Positions 15,980 through 24,875 of a DNA stretch of 64,000 nucleotides are shown here, in pieces. Source of the DNA: Roseateles_B sp051857535 (GTDB lineage Bacteria > Pseudomonadota > Gammaproteobacteria > Burkholderiales > Burkholderiaceae_C); contig NZ_JBPZGY010000012.1 of NCBI RefSeq assembly GCF_051857535.1, positions 93,720 through 157,719 on the forward strand, in the 5' to 3' direction. The position numbers and the translations under genes were made by a program. How positions within the stretch are numbered: the stretch's first letter is position 1; every line of letters begins with the position of its first letter. Under the pieces are notes generated by a model, which was not told the DNA's origin, did no database searches, and worked only from the letters and a program-made list of their open reading frames with translations.

Positions 15980-18049
15980 ATGACCCTGATGCCTCCTGCC
16001 CTGCTCAATCGCGAACAAGCCATCCTGGAATTCAACGCCCGCGTGCTGGCCCAGGCCCAGCGGGCGGACGTTCCTCTGCTGGAGCGGCTGCGCTATGTCT
16101 GCATCGTTTCGTCCAACCTCGATGAGTTCTTCGAGGTGCGCTTCGCCGACATGCTGGACGCCGCGCGCGAGCCCGCCAGCCCGGTCAGCAACCGCGACAT
16201 CGAGCGCGTGGCGGGCGAGGCGCATGAACTCATCGACCGCCAGTACGACGTGTTCAACGAGCAGATCATGCCGGCGCTGCGCGAGCAGGGCATCGTGGTC
16301 CACAACCACGCCGATCGTGACGAGGCGCAGCGCCACTGGGTGGCCCGCTTCTTCGAGCGCGAGGTCAAGCCCCTGCTGGTGCCCGTGGGCCTGGATCCGG
16401 CCCATCCCTTCCCTCAGGTCGCCAACAAGTCCCTGCACTTCGTGGTGCGGCTCTCGGGCAAGGACGCCTTCGGGCGCGACAACCGCATCGCCATCGTCAA
16501 GGTGCCTCGCGTGCTGCCCCGGGTGATCAAGCTGCCGGCGCAGGTCAGTGGCGGGCGGCAGATCTTCGTGCTCTTGACCAGCGTGATCCGCGCCCACCTG
16601 GAGGAGCTGTTCCCGGGACGGCAGGTGGAGTCCTTCTCGCAGTTCCGCGTCACCCGCGACTCGGACCTGGAGGTGGACGAGGAAGAGGTGGCCAATCTGC
16701 GCCATGCCCTGCGCTCGGGCCTGACCACACGTCATTTCGGCCGGGCTGTGCGGCTGGAGGTGGTGAACTCCTGCCCGGAGGAGCTGTCGCGCTTCCTGCT
16801 GGAGCAGTTCCAGCTGCCGCCCGCGGCCCTGTACCGCGTCAACGGCCCGGTGAACCTGGTGCGGCTCAACGAGCTGATCGACCTGACCGACGCCCCCGAA
16901 CTGCGCTTCGTACCCCACGAGCCCCTGTGGCCCCAGGCCAGCCTGCCGCGTCAGAAGCGCTGCTTCGAGCGCCTGCGCAAGGGCGACGTGCTGCTGCACC
17001 ACCCCTTCGAGAGCTTCGAGCCCGTCGTGCAGTTCCTGCGCGAGGCCGTCGAGGACCCGGACGTGCTGGCCATCAAGCAGACCATCTACCGCACCGGCAG
17101 CCAGTCCGTGCTGATGGACCTGCTGATCGAGGCGGCCCGCCGCGGCAAGGAGGTGATGGCGGTGGTGGAGCTCAAGGCCCGCTTCGACGAGGAGGCCAAC
17201 ATCAACTGGGCCGAGCGCCTGGAGGCCGTGGGCGCGCAGGTGGTGTACGGCATCGTGGGACTCAAGACCCACGCCAAGATGCTGCTGGTGACGCGGCGTG
17301 AGGGCAAGGCGGGCAAGCCTGACGGCAAGCACCAGCTGCGTCGCTACGCCCATCTGTCCACCGGCAACTACAACCCCAAGACGGCGCGCCTCTACACCGA
17401 CATCGGCTGCCTGACCGCCGATCCGGATCTCACCGCCGACATCGACAATGTCTTCCGCCAACTGGCCTCGCTGGGCAAGGCGAAGCCGGCGAAGCGCCTG
17501 CTGCTGGCACCCTTCCACATGCACGAGCGCATGGTCGAGTACCTGGCGCGGGTGGAGCAGTCAGCGCGCGAAGGCAAGGTGGCGCGCGTGGTGCTCAAGG
17601 TCAACGCCTTGACCGACGCCGAGCTGATCCACGCCCTGCTGCGCTGCGGCCAGGCCGGGGCGGAGATCGACCTCATCGTGCGCGGCGCCTGCATGCTGCC
17701 GCCGCAGCTGCCGGGCATCTCTGACCGCATCCGCGTGCGCTCGGTCGTGGGCCGTTTTCTGGAGCATTCGCGCGTCAGCTATTTCCGCTGGGGCGATGGC
17801 GAGGAGGACGAGGCGCTGTACCTCTCCAGCGCCGACTGGATGAGCCGCAACATGTTCCGCCGCATCGAAGTGGCCTGGCCGGTGCTGGACCCCAGGCTGC
17901 GCCAGCGCCTCATCGACGAAACCCTGCAGCCCTACCTGCACGACAGCCTCGATGCCTGGGAGCAACTGCCTGACGGCCACTACCGTCGCATCGAGGGCGA
18001 GGGCCTCAGCGCCCAGCAGGCCCTGATGCGGCGCTATGCCGTCGATTGA
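15980..18049 (+). CDS. ppk1: Polyphosphate kinase 1
   Basis: Makes inorganic polyphosphate from ATP reversibly through an autophosphorylated histidine; membrane-associated homotetramer by family. At 689 residues it has the normal length, with N, head, C1 and C2 domains. The catalytic histidine is in LKTHAKML (about H431), with the second conserved histidine in FLEHSRV (about 595) and YAHLSTGNYN between them. The start ATG has GAGG 4 bases upstream. It converges with the exopolyphosphatase gene, 21 bp away, so synthesis and degradation of polyphosphate are encoded back to back. A Pho-box-like array precedes it. Confidence 0.96.
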   Translation: MTLMPPALLNREQAILEFNARVLAQAQRADVPLLERLRYVCIVSSNLDEFFEVRFADMLDAAREPASPVSNRDIERVAGEAHELIDRQYDVFNEQIMPALREQGIVVHNHADRDEAQRHWVARFFEREVKPLLVPVGLDPAHPFPQVANKSLHFVVRLSGKDAFGRDNRIAIVKVPRVLPRVIKLPAQVSGGRQIFVLLTSVIRAHLEELFPGRQVESFSQFRVTRDSDLEVDEEEVANLRHALRSGLTTRHFGRAVRLEVVNSCPEELSRFLLEQFQLPPAALYRVNGPVNLVRLNELIDLTDAPELRFVPHEPLWPQASLPRQKRCFERLRKGDVLLHHPFESFEPVVQFLREAVEDPDVLAIKQTIYRTGSQSVLMDLLIEAARRGKEVMAVVELKARFDEEANINWAERLEAVGAQVVYGIVGLKTHAKMLLVTRREGKAGKPDGKHQLRRYAHLSTGNYNPKTARLYTDIGCLTADPDLTADIDNVFRQLASLGKAKPAKRLLLAPFHMHERMVEYLARVEQSAREGKVARVVLKVNALTDAELIHALLRCGQAGAEIDLIVRGACMLPPQLPGISDRIRVRSVVGRFLEHSRVSYFRWGDGEEDEALYLSSADWMSRNMFRRIEVAWPVLDPRLRQRLIDETLQPYLHDSLDAWEQLPDGHYRRIEGEGLSAQQALMRRYAVD

Positions 18050-18070
18050 GGCACGTCGAACCGCCCGGGC

Positions 18071-19609
18071 TCAGGCCTGCAGGCTGAGCTGCAGGCGTCC
18101 GAGTTTGCGCCAGGCCTCCAGCTCTTCGTTGAGCAGGTAGAGCGCCCGCGGATGCGCCTGGGCCCATCCTTCGGCCATGCGCACGCTCACCCGGTCCCCC
18201 TCGCGCTGCAGGCGCATGGTCTGCGCGTCGACCGGTTGCCGGGCATGGCATTTGATCAGTGCCAGGCGCAGGGCCAGCAACTGCCACAGCAGGCTCTCGT
18301 CCTGCAGTTCCTGCTCCAGCTTGCGCAGGCCGCCGCGCTGGCCCAGGGCCAGGTCGCCCAGGCGGTGCAGCTGGTTCTGGGAGAAGCCGGGGGCATCCAC
18401 ATGGGCCAGCAGGTAGGCGCTGTGGCGGTGGTGGTCGTGGTGGGAGACCATCATGCCGATCTCGTGCAGCTTGGCCGCCCAGGCCAGCTCGCGCTGGCGT
18501 TCACGCTCGGCCTTGGGCGCCAGCTGCTGATGCAGCTGCAGGGCCAGGTCTTGCACGCGCTGGGCCTGCTCGGTGTCCACGCCAAAACGCAGCTGCAGGG
18601 CTGCCACGGACTGGTCGCGCATGTCGCGACCCCGGCTCAGCTCGCCCTGACTGGCCTGCAGGCGCTCGGCCAGGTCAAAGACCACGCCCTGGCGCAGTGC
18701 CCCCTTGGCTGGCTGCAGGCGCTCGATCTGGAACTGGGTGAGCAGGGTGTAGAGGATGCACAGGCCGCCGCCCACCACGGCGCGGCGGTCGTCCTTGAGT
18801 CCGGGGAGGTCCAGTGCGTCCATGTGACCGGCCGCCAGGCAGCGCTCGATACACCAGCGCAAGGCCTCGGGCGTGATGCTGCCGTCAGTGACACCGCTGG
18901 CGGCCAGGAGTTGAGAGACAGCGCCCACGGTGCCCGAGGAGCCCAGGGCCTCCTGCCAGACCGGCTGCGAATACTGGCGGGCGAAGAGGTTCAGTGCTTC
19001 CTCAAGCTCGGCGCCTGCGGCCACCTGGGCGGCGCGGAAGGCCTCGGGCGTGAAGCGGCCGTCGGGGAAATAGCGCAGTGAAAGGCTGACGCTGCCGATC
19101 TGGAAGGACTCGGCCTTCAGCGGCTTGCGGCCCAGGCCCAGGATCATCTCGGTGGAGCGGCCGCCGATGTCTATCACCAGGCGCGGGCGCTCGGAAGGCT
19201 GCAGCCGGGCCACGCCGGCAAAGATAAGGCGGGCCTCCTCGCGGCCCGAGATGACCTCGATGCCGTGGCCCAGGGTCTTCTGCGCCAGCGCCAGGAAGGC
19301 ATTGCGGTTGCGGGCCTCGCGCAGGGTCTGCGTGGCCACGGCGCGCACGCGGGCAGCCGGGAAGTCGTGCAGATGCTGGGCAAAGCCTGCGAGACAGTCC
19401 AGACCCCGCTGCATGGCCTCTGGGGTCAGCATGCAGTCGCCGTCCAGGCCGGCGCCCAGGCGCACCGTCTTCTTCAGGTAGAGCTGGCGCTTGTACTGGC
19501 CCCGGTGCAGTTGGGCGATCTCCAGCCGGAAGCTGTTGGAGCCCATGTCGATGGCAGCCAGGGCGTCGCCGGGCTGGGTGAGCGGGGAATCAGAGCGAAG
19601 CGCATTCAT
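18071..19609 (-). CDS. ppx: Exopolyphosphatase / guanosine pentaphosphate phosphatase (Ppx/GppA)
   Basis: Processively removes terminal phosphates from polyphosphate, and may convert pppGpp to ppGpp. 512 residues from MNALRSDS. The N-terminal ASKHA nucleotide-binding motifs are present: AAIDMGSNSFRLEIA (about 19-33), SGREEARLIFAG, then VIDIGGRSTEMILG and GSSGTVGAVSQL. The C-terminal half is an HD-type helical domain (HEIGMMVSHHDHHRHSAYL). Its length matches Ppx. A much longer frame to 19852 is not supported. It converges on ppk. Confidence 0.93.
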   Translation of the reverse strand: MNALRSDSPLTQPGDALAAIDMGSNSFRLEIAQLHRGQYKRQLYLKKTVRLGAGLDGDCMLTPEAMQRGLDCLAGFAQHLHDFPAARVRAVATQTLREARNRNAFLALAQKTLGHGIEVISGREEARLIFAGVARLQPSERPRLVIDIGGRSTEMILGLGRKPLKAESFQIGSVSLSLRYFPDGRFTPEAFRAAQVAAGAELEEALNLFARQYSQPVWQEALGSSGTVGAVSQLLAASGVTDGSITPEALRWCIERCLAAGHMDALDLPGLKDDRRAVVGGGLCILYTLLTQFQIERLQPAKGALRQGVVFDLAERLQASQGELSRGRDMRDQSVAALQLRFGVDTEQAQRVQDLALQLHQQLAPKAERERQRELAWAAKLHEIGMMVSHHDHHRHSAYLLAHVDAPGFSQNQLHRLGDLALGQRGGLRKLEQELQDESLLWQLLALRLALIKCHARQPVDAQTMRLQREGDRVSVRMAEGWAQAHPRALYLLNEELEAWRKLGRLQLSLQA

Positions 19610-19861
19610 GGCGCCGGATTGTCGCGGCTGATGAGGTGTGTCGTTGTGTAAGCGTGCGTCAGGTGTGGCAGCTTGCACAAAGCTGGGCCGGCCGGACGCA
19701 GGACGTCGCGGACAGCCTGCCCGGGGCTGTCCTGGCCCGCCCCACGCGTGGCCATTGACAGGTCTGAGAGAATCCCCACATGTGCAAACCCTGAAGGCGC
19801 GCCGTCCTGGTGCGCCGTCTGTTGTCGGGCGCCGGGGATCGCGGCGCGCCACGCTTCACGC

Positions 19862-20632
19862 ATGACCCTGTCCTACATCCTGCTTGCCACCTTCGTGGGC
19901 GGCCTGCTCTCCGTGCTGATCGCAGCCAGCCTCACGGTGGCCTTGCTGGGGCGCCTGGTGCGGCACCTGGTGAGCCTCTCCACAGGGGTGTTGCTGGCGA
20001 CGGCCCTGCTGCATGTGCTGCCAGAGGCCTTTGAACGCCAGGCCAGCCCCCATGCCCTCTTCATGACGCTGCTGGGCGGGCTGATGTTCTTCTTCCTGCT
20101 GGAGAAGGCAGAGCTGTACCGCCACACCCATCACCACGAGGGCGACGGCCATCACCACCACCATCATTTCGATGCGGAACAGGCGGGGCGTGGCGGCCTC
20201 TCGGTGCTGGTGGGCGACAGCATCCACAACTTCTGCGACGGCCTCATCATCGCGGCGGCCTTCCTGGCGGACCAGCACCTGGGCTGGGTCACGGCGGCGG
20301 CCATCATCGCCCACGAGATCCCGCAGGAGGTGGGCGACTACATCGTGCTGCTCAACGCCGGCTTCAGCCGCGGCAAGGCCCTGCTGTTCAATGCCCTGTC
20401 GGGCCTTGCGGCGGTGGCGGGCGGTCTGCTGGGCTACTTCATCGTGGGGCCCTGGGAATCGCTGTTCCCCTACCTGCTGGTCCTGGCGTCCAGCAGCTTC
20501 ATCTACGTGGCCGTGGCGGACCTGATCCCCCAACTGCAGCGTCGCCTGCCCTGGCGCGAGACGGCAGCCCAGCTCTTCTGGCTGGCCGCCGGCATGGGCT
20601 TCATCGTGCTGGTGCTGGGCAGCAGGCACTGA
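19862..20632 (+). CDS. ZIP-family divalent metal transporter
   Basis: 256-residue inner-membrane transporter of the ZIP family (zinc or iron uptake, sometimes efflux direction is unclear). About seven to eight hydrophobic helices; a histidine-rich cytosolic loop near residues 81-101 with runs of His and Asp/Glu; the signature helix IV/V residues HNFCDGLIIAAAF and HEIPQEVGDY form the metal path. The start at 19862 matches the family start; the longer frame from 19673 reads through non-coding sequence. It is divergent from ppx, with a 252-bp gap containing a TTGACA (19755-19760) but no convincing -10. Confidence 0.9.
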   Translation: MTLSYILLATFVGGLLSVLIAASLTVALLGRLVRHLVSLSTGVLLATALLHVLPEAFERQASPHALFMTLLGGLMFFFLLEKAELYRHTHHHEGDGHHHHHHFDAEQAGRGGLSVLVGDSIHNFCDGLIIAAAFLADQHLGWVTAAAIIAHEIPQEVGDYIVLLNAGFSRGKALLFNALSGLAAVAGGLLGYFIVGPWESLFPYLLVLASSSFIYVAVADLIPQLQRRLPWRETAAQLFWLAAGMGFIVLVLGSRH

Positions 20633-20656
20633 GCCCCCTGGGCGGCCCAAGAAAAA

Positions 20657-20675
20657 ACCCGCCACGCGGGCGGGT
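20657..20675 (-). terminator. Intrinsic terminator of uspA
   Basis: Stem ACCCGCC / GGCGGGT with a 5-base loop, followed on the minus strand by a run of T (complement of the A run 20652-20657). It lies between the convergent ZIP and uspA genes. Confidence 0.85.
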
Positions 20676-20696
20676 CTGTGTTGGGCGTGAAGGCGG

Positions 20697-21131
20697 TCAG
20701 CGCACCACGAGGACCGGGATGGTCGAGTGCGTCAGCACCTTCTGGGTCTCGCTGCCCAGCAGCAGGGCCTGCACGCCGCGGCGGCCGTGCGAGGCCATCA
20801 CCACGAGATCGGCTTCCACACGCTTGGCATGCTCGATGATGGCCTCCCAGGGATGCAGGGCCTCGATGCTGTGCGCCTCGCAGGGCACACCGGCCTTCTC
20901 GGCCGCTGCCAGCACGGTCTTCAGCCGGGTCTGGGCGATACGCTCCTGGGCGTCGAAGAACTCCTGCGGCGGCGTGGGCTGCATCTCGGACACGGCACTG
21001 TAGGGGAAGGGTTCCTTGACGCTGATCGCGTAGATCGTGGCGCCCAGTTCCTGGGCCAGGGCCAGGGCCTGTTCGAGGGCCTTGGCGGTGATGTCGGAAC
21101 CGTCGGTCGGGACGATGATGCGCTTGTACAT
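20697..21131 (-). CDS. Universal stress protein, UspA family
   Basis: 144-residue single-domain Usp with the ATP-binding pattern: IIVPTDGSD at 5-13, and MASHGRRGVQALLLGSETQKVL followed by PVLVVR at the C-terminus (the G-2x-G-9x-G-S type loop). Such proteins dimerise and rise under starvation and stress; the exact role is unknown. AGGAGG-like sequence lies just upstream of the ATG. About 180 bp of non-coding sequence separates it from sseA. Confidence 0.92.
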   Translation of the reverse strand: MYKRIIVPTDGSDITAKALEQALALAQELGATIYAISVKEPFPYSAVSEMQPTPPQEFFDAQERIAQTRLKTVLAAAEKAGVPCEAHSIEALHPWEAIIEHAKRVEADLVVMASHGRRGVQALLLGSETQKVLTHSTIPVLVVR

Positions 21132-21312
21132 GCGAACCTCCTGTGAGCTGATCCTGCAAGCCTTGGGTGAAGACCTCGCCGGATCTCTGGGGCGGCCGCC
21201 TTGGCAGCTGCTGAGATCCGGTGCTGATGCGCAGAGTGTTGCTGTTCAGTAGGCCGTCGCGCTTGCGCTATGTCAAGACTCGGGCGTGCATCGCCGCGCG
21301 GGCGCCAGGGGC

Positions 21313-22167
21313 TCAGCCCTGGGCCACCGGGCGGCGCGGGTCGGCCGACCATTCGCTCCACGAGCCCGGATAGAGCCTCGAGCCACGCAGCCCCGCATGC
21401 TCCATGGCCAGCAGGTTGTGGCAGGCCGTGACGCCGGAGCCGCACTGGTGCACGACCTCCGAGGCGGCGAAGGGGGGCAGCAGGGCCTGGAAATCGGCAC
21501 GCAGGGCATCGGCCGGCTTGAAGCGGCCGTCGGCCTGGAGGTTGTCCTTGAAGAAGCGGTTCAGGGCGCCAGGGATGTGGCCGGCCTGCCTGTCCAGGGG
21601 CTCGACCTCGCCGCGGAAGCGCTCGCCGGCTCGCGCGTCCAGCAGGCGCACGCGGCCCAGCTGGGCCTGCAGGGCGTCGGCATCGATCGAGGAGGCCAGG
21701 GAGGCGCTGGCCTGGAAGCTGCCGGCCCGCGTTGCGGGCGACTCTGCGCTTAGCGCGCCGCCGGCCGCCTGCCAGGCTGCGAGCCCGCCATCCAGCACGG
21801 CCACGGCTTCGTGACCCAGCCAGCGCAGCATCCACCAGACGCGGGCGGCGTACATGCCGCCCTGGCCGTCATAGGCGACGACCTGCATGCCGGCGTCCAG
21901 CCCGAGGGCTGCCAGGCGCTGCGCAAAGACGGCTGGATCGGGCAGGGGATGGCGGCCGGTGAAGACCTGACCCTCGCCGGCCTTTGGGCCGCTGAGGTCG
22001 CGGTCCAGATGCAGGTAGTGCGCACCGGGCAGATGGCCCTGGGCGTAGGCGCGTTCGCCGGCAGCGGTGTCTGCCAGGTCGAAGCTGAGGTCCAGCAGCA
22101 GGAGCGGGCGGGCAGCGGCCTGCAGGGCCTGCAGTTCCTTGGCACTGATGAGAGTGGTGTGGCTCAT
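21313..22167 (-). CDS. sseA: 3-mercaptopyruvate/thiosulfate sulfurtransferase (tandem rhodanese)
   Basis: 284-residue sulfurtransferase with two rhodanese domains. The C-terminal domain carries the catalytic cysteine in CGSGVTA (about 242-248), the loop typical of 3-mercaptopyruvate sulfurtransferases rather than thiosulfate rhodaneses. The N-terminal domain (LLLLDLSFDLADT, AYDGQGGMYAARVWWML) is the inactive structural copy. The start codon overlaps the stop of the EamA permease gene (ATGA), so the two are coupled. Confidence 0.9.
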   Translation of the reverse strand: MSHTTLISAKELQALQAAARPLLLLDLSFDLADTAAGERAYAQGHLPGAHYLHLDRDLSGPKAGEGQVFTGRHPLPDPAVFAQRLAALGLDAGMQVVAYDGQGGMYAARVWWMLRWLGHEAVAVLDGGLAAWQAAGGALSAESPATRAGSFQASASLASSIDADALQAQLGRVRLLDARAGERFRGEVEPLDRQAGHIPGALNRFFKDNLQADGRFKPADALRADFQALLPPFAASEVVHQCGSGVTACHNLLAMEHAGLRGSRLYPGSWSEWSADPRRPVAQG

Positions 22168-23072
22168 GATTCGGTCGTGCTTTGCGGGCTGTCAGAAGAA
22201 AGGCTGCGGGCGCGCAGCAGCGTGGCCGCAAGGCCGGCGCCAACGATCAGCAGCATGCCCAGTATCGCAGCCGGGTCCAGTCGTTCCTGGAAGATCCAGA
22301 CGCCGTAAAGGCAGGAGAAGACGATGCCCAGGTACTGCAGGCTGGCGTTCACCAGGGTGCGACCCTTGCGGTAGGCGGCCGTCATCAGCAGTTGGGCCGC
22401 GGTGGCCAGCAGGCCCACGGCCAGCAGCAGGGCCAGACCGCGCGGGCTGTGTGCATGCCAGGCCTGGGGCTGACCCCACTGCTGCACGCCATTGATCAGC
22501 GCGCCGGCCACGGCGCCGCCGCAGGAGAAGTAGAAGACGATGCGGTACTCCGGTTCACCGGCTCGGCCCAGGGCCGTCACCTGCAGATAGGCCATGGCCG
22601 ACAGCATGCCCGACAGCAGGCCCACCAGCCCGTACCAGGCCTGGTCCTGCTGCATGCTGGGGCGCAGCACCAGGGCCACGCCCAGAAAGCCCACCAGCAC
22701 GCTGGCGACCAGCCGGCCGTCGACCTGCCGGCCGCCCAGCATCACGGCGCCGCCGATCAGGAACAGCGCCATCCAGACCGAGGACATGTAGTTCAGCGTC
22801 ATGGCCGTGGGCAGGGGCAGCTTTCCGATGGCGTAGAACCACAGCGACAGCGCCACCACCCCCGACAGACCGCGCCAGAAGTGCATGGCCGGCACCGCAG
22901 TGCGCAGGCTCAGGCGACGAGCCAGTACCAGGCCGCCCACCAGGCTCACCCCGACCAGGCCGCGGTACATGACGATCTCGCCCGAGCTGTACTCGGCCGA
23001 AGCCAGCTTGACGCACACGCCCATGGTGGCGAAGAGCAGGGTGGCCAGGGCCATCATGAGGGAAGCGGGCAT
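22164..23072 (-). CDS. EamA/DMT-family transporter
   Basis: 302-residue inner-membrane protein with about ten hydrophobic helices in two EamA repeats (first MPASLMMALATLLFATMG, second after about residue 150). Members export amino acids, nucleobases or other metabolites; the substrate is not readable here. The start at 23072 coincides with the first helix. The longer frame to 23177 overlaps the upstream terminator and adds a non-family extension. It is coupled to sseA by a 4-bp overlap, which might hint at a sulfur metabolite, but that is speculation. Confidence 0.88.
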   Translation of the reverse strand: MPASLMMALATLLFATMGVCVKLASAEYSSGEIVMYRGLVGVSLVGGLVLARRLSLRTAVPAMHFWRGLSGVVALSLWFYAIGKLPLPTAMTLNYMSSVWMALFLIGGAVMLGGRQVDGRLVASVLVGFLGVALVLRPSMQQDQAWYGLVGLLSGMLSAMAYLQVTALGRAGEPEYRIVFYFSCGGAVAGALINGVQQWGQPQAWHAHSPRGLALLLAVGLLATAAQLLMTAAYRKGRTLVNASLQYLGIVFSCLYGVWIFQERLDPAAILGMLLIVGAGLAATLLRARSLSSDSPQSTTES

Positions 23073-23101
23073 CGTGTGGCGGATGTTGCTGGCAATGAAA
23101 A

Positions 23102-23133
23102 AACCGCCCAGGGCGCGGGGCCGTTGGGCGGTT
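23102..23133 (-). terminator. Intrinsic terminator of the Rieske oxygenase gene
   Basis: Perfect 9-bp stem AACCGCCCA / TGGGCGGTT with a 14-base GC loop and six T after it on the minus strand. It separates the Rieske gene from the EamA-sseA pair. Confidence 0.8.
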
Positions 23134-23149
23134 GGTGAACGTCGGGGCG

Positions 23150-24256
23150 TCAGAACTTCATTTCGCGGCGGTACCACTCATGGAAGTGCTTCATGCCGTC
23201 CTCCATGGGGCTCTGGTAGGGACCGACCTCGTTGTCGCCGCGGTCCATCAGGGCCTTGCGGCCCCAGTCCATGCGCAGCGCGATCTCGTCGTCCTCGATG
23301 CAGGTCTCCATGTAGGCGGCCTGATTGGCTTCGACGAAGTCGCGCTCGAAGGCGGCAATTTCCTCGGGGTAGTAGAACTCGACGATGTTGGTCGTCTTCT
23401 GCGGACCCTTGGGGTGCAGCGTGGAGACCACCAGCACATGCGGGTACCACTCGACCATGATGTGCGGATACAGCGTCAGCCAGATTGCGCCCTGCTCGGG
23501 CGGCTGGCCGTCGCGGAAGCCGAGCACCTGTTCGTGCCACTTCTTGTAGACGGGCGAGCCCGGGGTCTTCAGGTCCCTGTGGATGCCGACGGTCTGCACC
23601 GAATGGTTGCTGCCGAACTCCCAGGCGAGGTCGTCGCAGGTCACGAACTGGCCCAGACCGGGATGGAAGGGCCCGACGTGGTAGTCCTCCAGATAGACCT
23701 CGATGAAGGTCTTCCAGTTGTAGTCGCACTCGTGCACCTGGACCTTGTCCAGCACGTAGCCGCTGAAGTCCAGGTCCCGGGCCTTGGCGATGCGGGACAG
23801 CTCGCCGGCGATGTCCCGGCCGTTGTCCTCGAACAGCAGGCCGTTCCATTCGCGCAGCTTGTAGCGGTTCAGGTGCTGGCAGGGGTCATGGTCGAAGTGC
23901 GGGGCGCCGACCAGGGTGCCCTTGAGGTCGTAGGTCCAGCGGTGCAGCGGACAGACGATGTTGCTCCTCGTGTTGCCACGGCCGCGCAGCATCACCGCCT
24001 GACGATGCCGGCAGACGTTGGAGATCAGCTCGATGCCTTCCGGCGTGCGCACGAGCGCGCGGCCCTCGCCCTCCTGGGGCAGTGCGTAGTAGTCGCCAAC
24101 CTCGGGCACGCTCAGGGCGTGGCCAAGGTAGCGAGGGCCTTGCTGGAAGATGAGTTCGAGTTCCCTGCGGAACAAGCCCTCGTCGAAGTAGGAGGAAACG
24201 TGCAGCTGGGTGGTGCTGCTGTCAAGCGCTGAGAGAGTGAGGCTCAGGTCGGACAT
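23150..24256 (-). CDS. Rieske non-heme iron oxygenase, aromatic ring-hydroxylating alpha-subunit type
   Basis: 368-residue oxygenase. The Rieske [2Fe-2S] motif CRHRQAVML ... CPLHRW lies near residues 82-104, and the mononuclear iron site has EDYHVGPFHPG (about 192-202; H195 and H200 as likely ligands) with a later aspartate. This fits the alpha subunit/SRPBCC family that hydroxylates or demethylates small organic substrates. No beta subunit or reductase is adjacent, so electrons must come from elsewhere and the substrate is unknown. The start at 24256 (MSDLSLTL) is preferred over 24289. It carries its own terminator and a long leader that can fold strongly. Confidence 0.9.
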   Translation of the reverse strand: MSDLSLTLSALDSSTTQLHVSSYFDEGLFRRELELIFQQGPRYLGHALSVPEVGDYYALPQEGEGRALVRTPEGIELISNVCRHRQAVMLRGRGNTRSNIVCPLHRWTYDLKGTLVGAPHFDHDPCQHLNRYKLREWNGLLFEDNGRDIAGELSRIAKARDLDFSGYVLDKVQVHECDYNWKTFIEVYLEDYHVGPFHPGLGQFVTCDDLAWEFGSNHSVQTVGIHRDLKTPGSPVYKKWHEQVLGFRDGQPPEQGAIWLTLYPHIMVEWYPHVLVVSTLHPKGPQKTTNIVEFYYPEEIAAFERDFVEANQAAYMETCIEDDEIALRMDWGRKALMDRGDNEVGPYQSPMEDGMKHFHEWYRREMKF

Positions 24257-24344
24257 GATCCAAGAGGGTCTCCAAGAAACCAATGTCAACCCCCCGGGCC
24301 CGTCATCAGGGCATCTGCTTCAGGTGCGGGTCCGGGTTTGTGTC

Positions 24345-24415
24345 AAAAAGCCCGGCCAATCTCGCTGCGGCGCGCAGCGGTGTGATGTGCTGCGCCGTGA
24401 TGCGATGGCCGGGCT
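24345..24415 (-). other. Two-tier hairpin followed by a T run in the leader of the Rieske gene
   Basis: An outer stem AGCCCGGCCA (24349-24358) / TGGCCGGGCT (24406-24415) encloses an inner stem GCGCAGC / GCTGCGC (24372-24378, 24389-24395). On the minus strand the outer stem is followed by TTTTT. The structure sits about 90 bp upstream of the Rieske start codon with no minus-strand gene before it, so it could be an attenuator or the 3' end of a small RNA. The rest of the 343-bp gap 24257-24599 holds only the possible xseB -10 (TACAAT, 24577-24582). Confidence 0.55.
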
Positions 24416-24599
24416 CCCGAGGTCCGCCACCCCTGGGGGTAGCGGGCGAGGGCGGGATTGTACCCGGGGAGCGGGATGTCCGCTTGCTGAGCAGGATCAA
24501 TGAGCAGGGCCTTTCGCCTAAGCGCTCTGGTTACATTGCTCCAGTCCACTCGGACCAGGGCTTGTTGGTACCCCACTACAATGCGCCTTTCGCATTTTT

Positions 24600-24872
24600 A
24601 TGAGCAAAGCCACAGCGACTCCCCGTCCGGCATCCGGCGCCTCGCCAGATGGAACCGGCATCGCCCAGGACCTCAGCTACGAGCAGGCGCTCGACGAGCT
24701 GGAGCGACTCGTGGCTGCCATGGAGGCGGGGCAGCTGCCTTTGGACCAGTTACTTGACAGTTACCGTCGGGGCGCCGAGCTCCTGGCCCTGTGCCGGGAC
24801 CGCCTGCAGGCCGTTGAACAGCAGGTCAAGGTCCTGGAAACGGGCGAAATGCGTCCGTGGGAGGACGAATAA
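24600..24872 (+). CDS. xseB: Exodeoxyribonuclease VII small subunit
   Basis: 90-residue small subunit of ExoVII, which degrades ssDNA from both ends with XseA (not in the window). The core LSYEQALDELERLVAAMEAG (about 24-43) and LDSYRRGAELL are family hallmarks. It begins the conserved xseB-ispA-dxs operon. A TACAAT -10 at 24577-24582 would give a very short leader. The stop is 3 bp before the ispA start. Confidence 0.95.
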   Translation: MSKATATPRPASGASPDGTGIAQDLSYEQALDELERLVAAMEAGQLPLDQLLDSYRRGAELLALCRDRLQAVEQQVKVLETGEMRPWEDE

Positions 24873-24875
24873 GGA

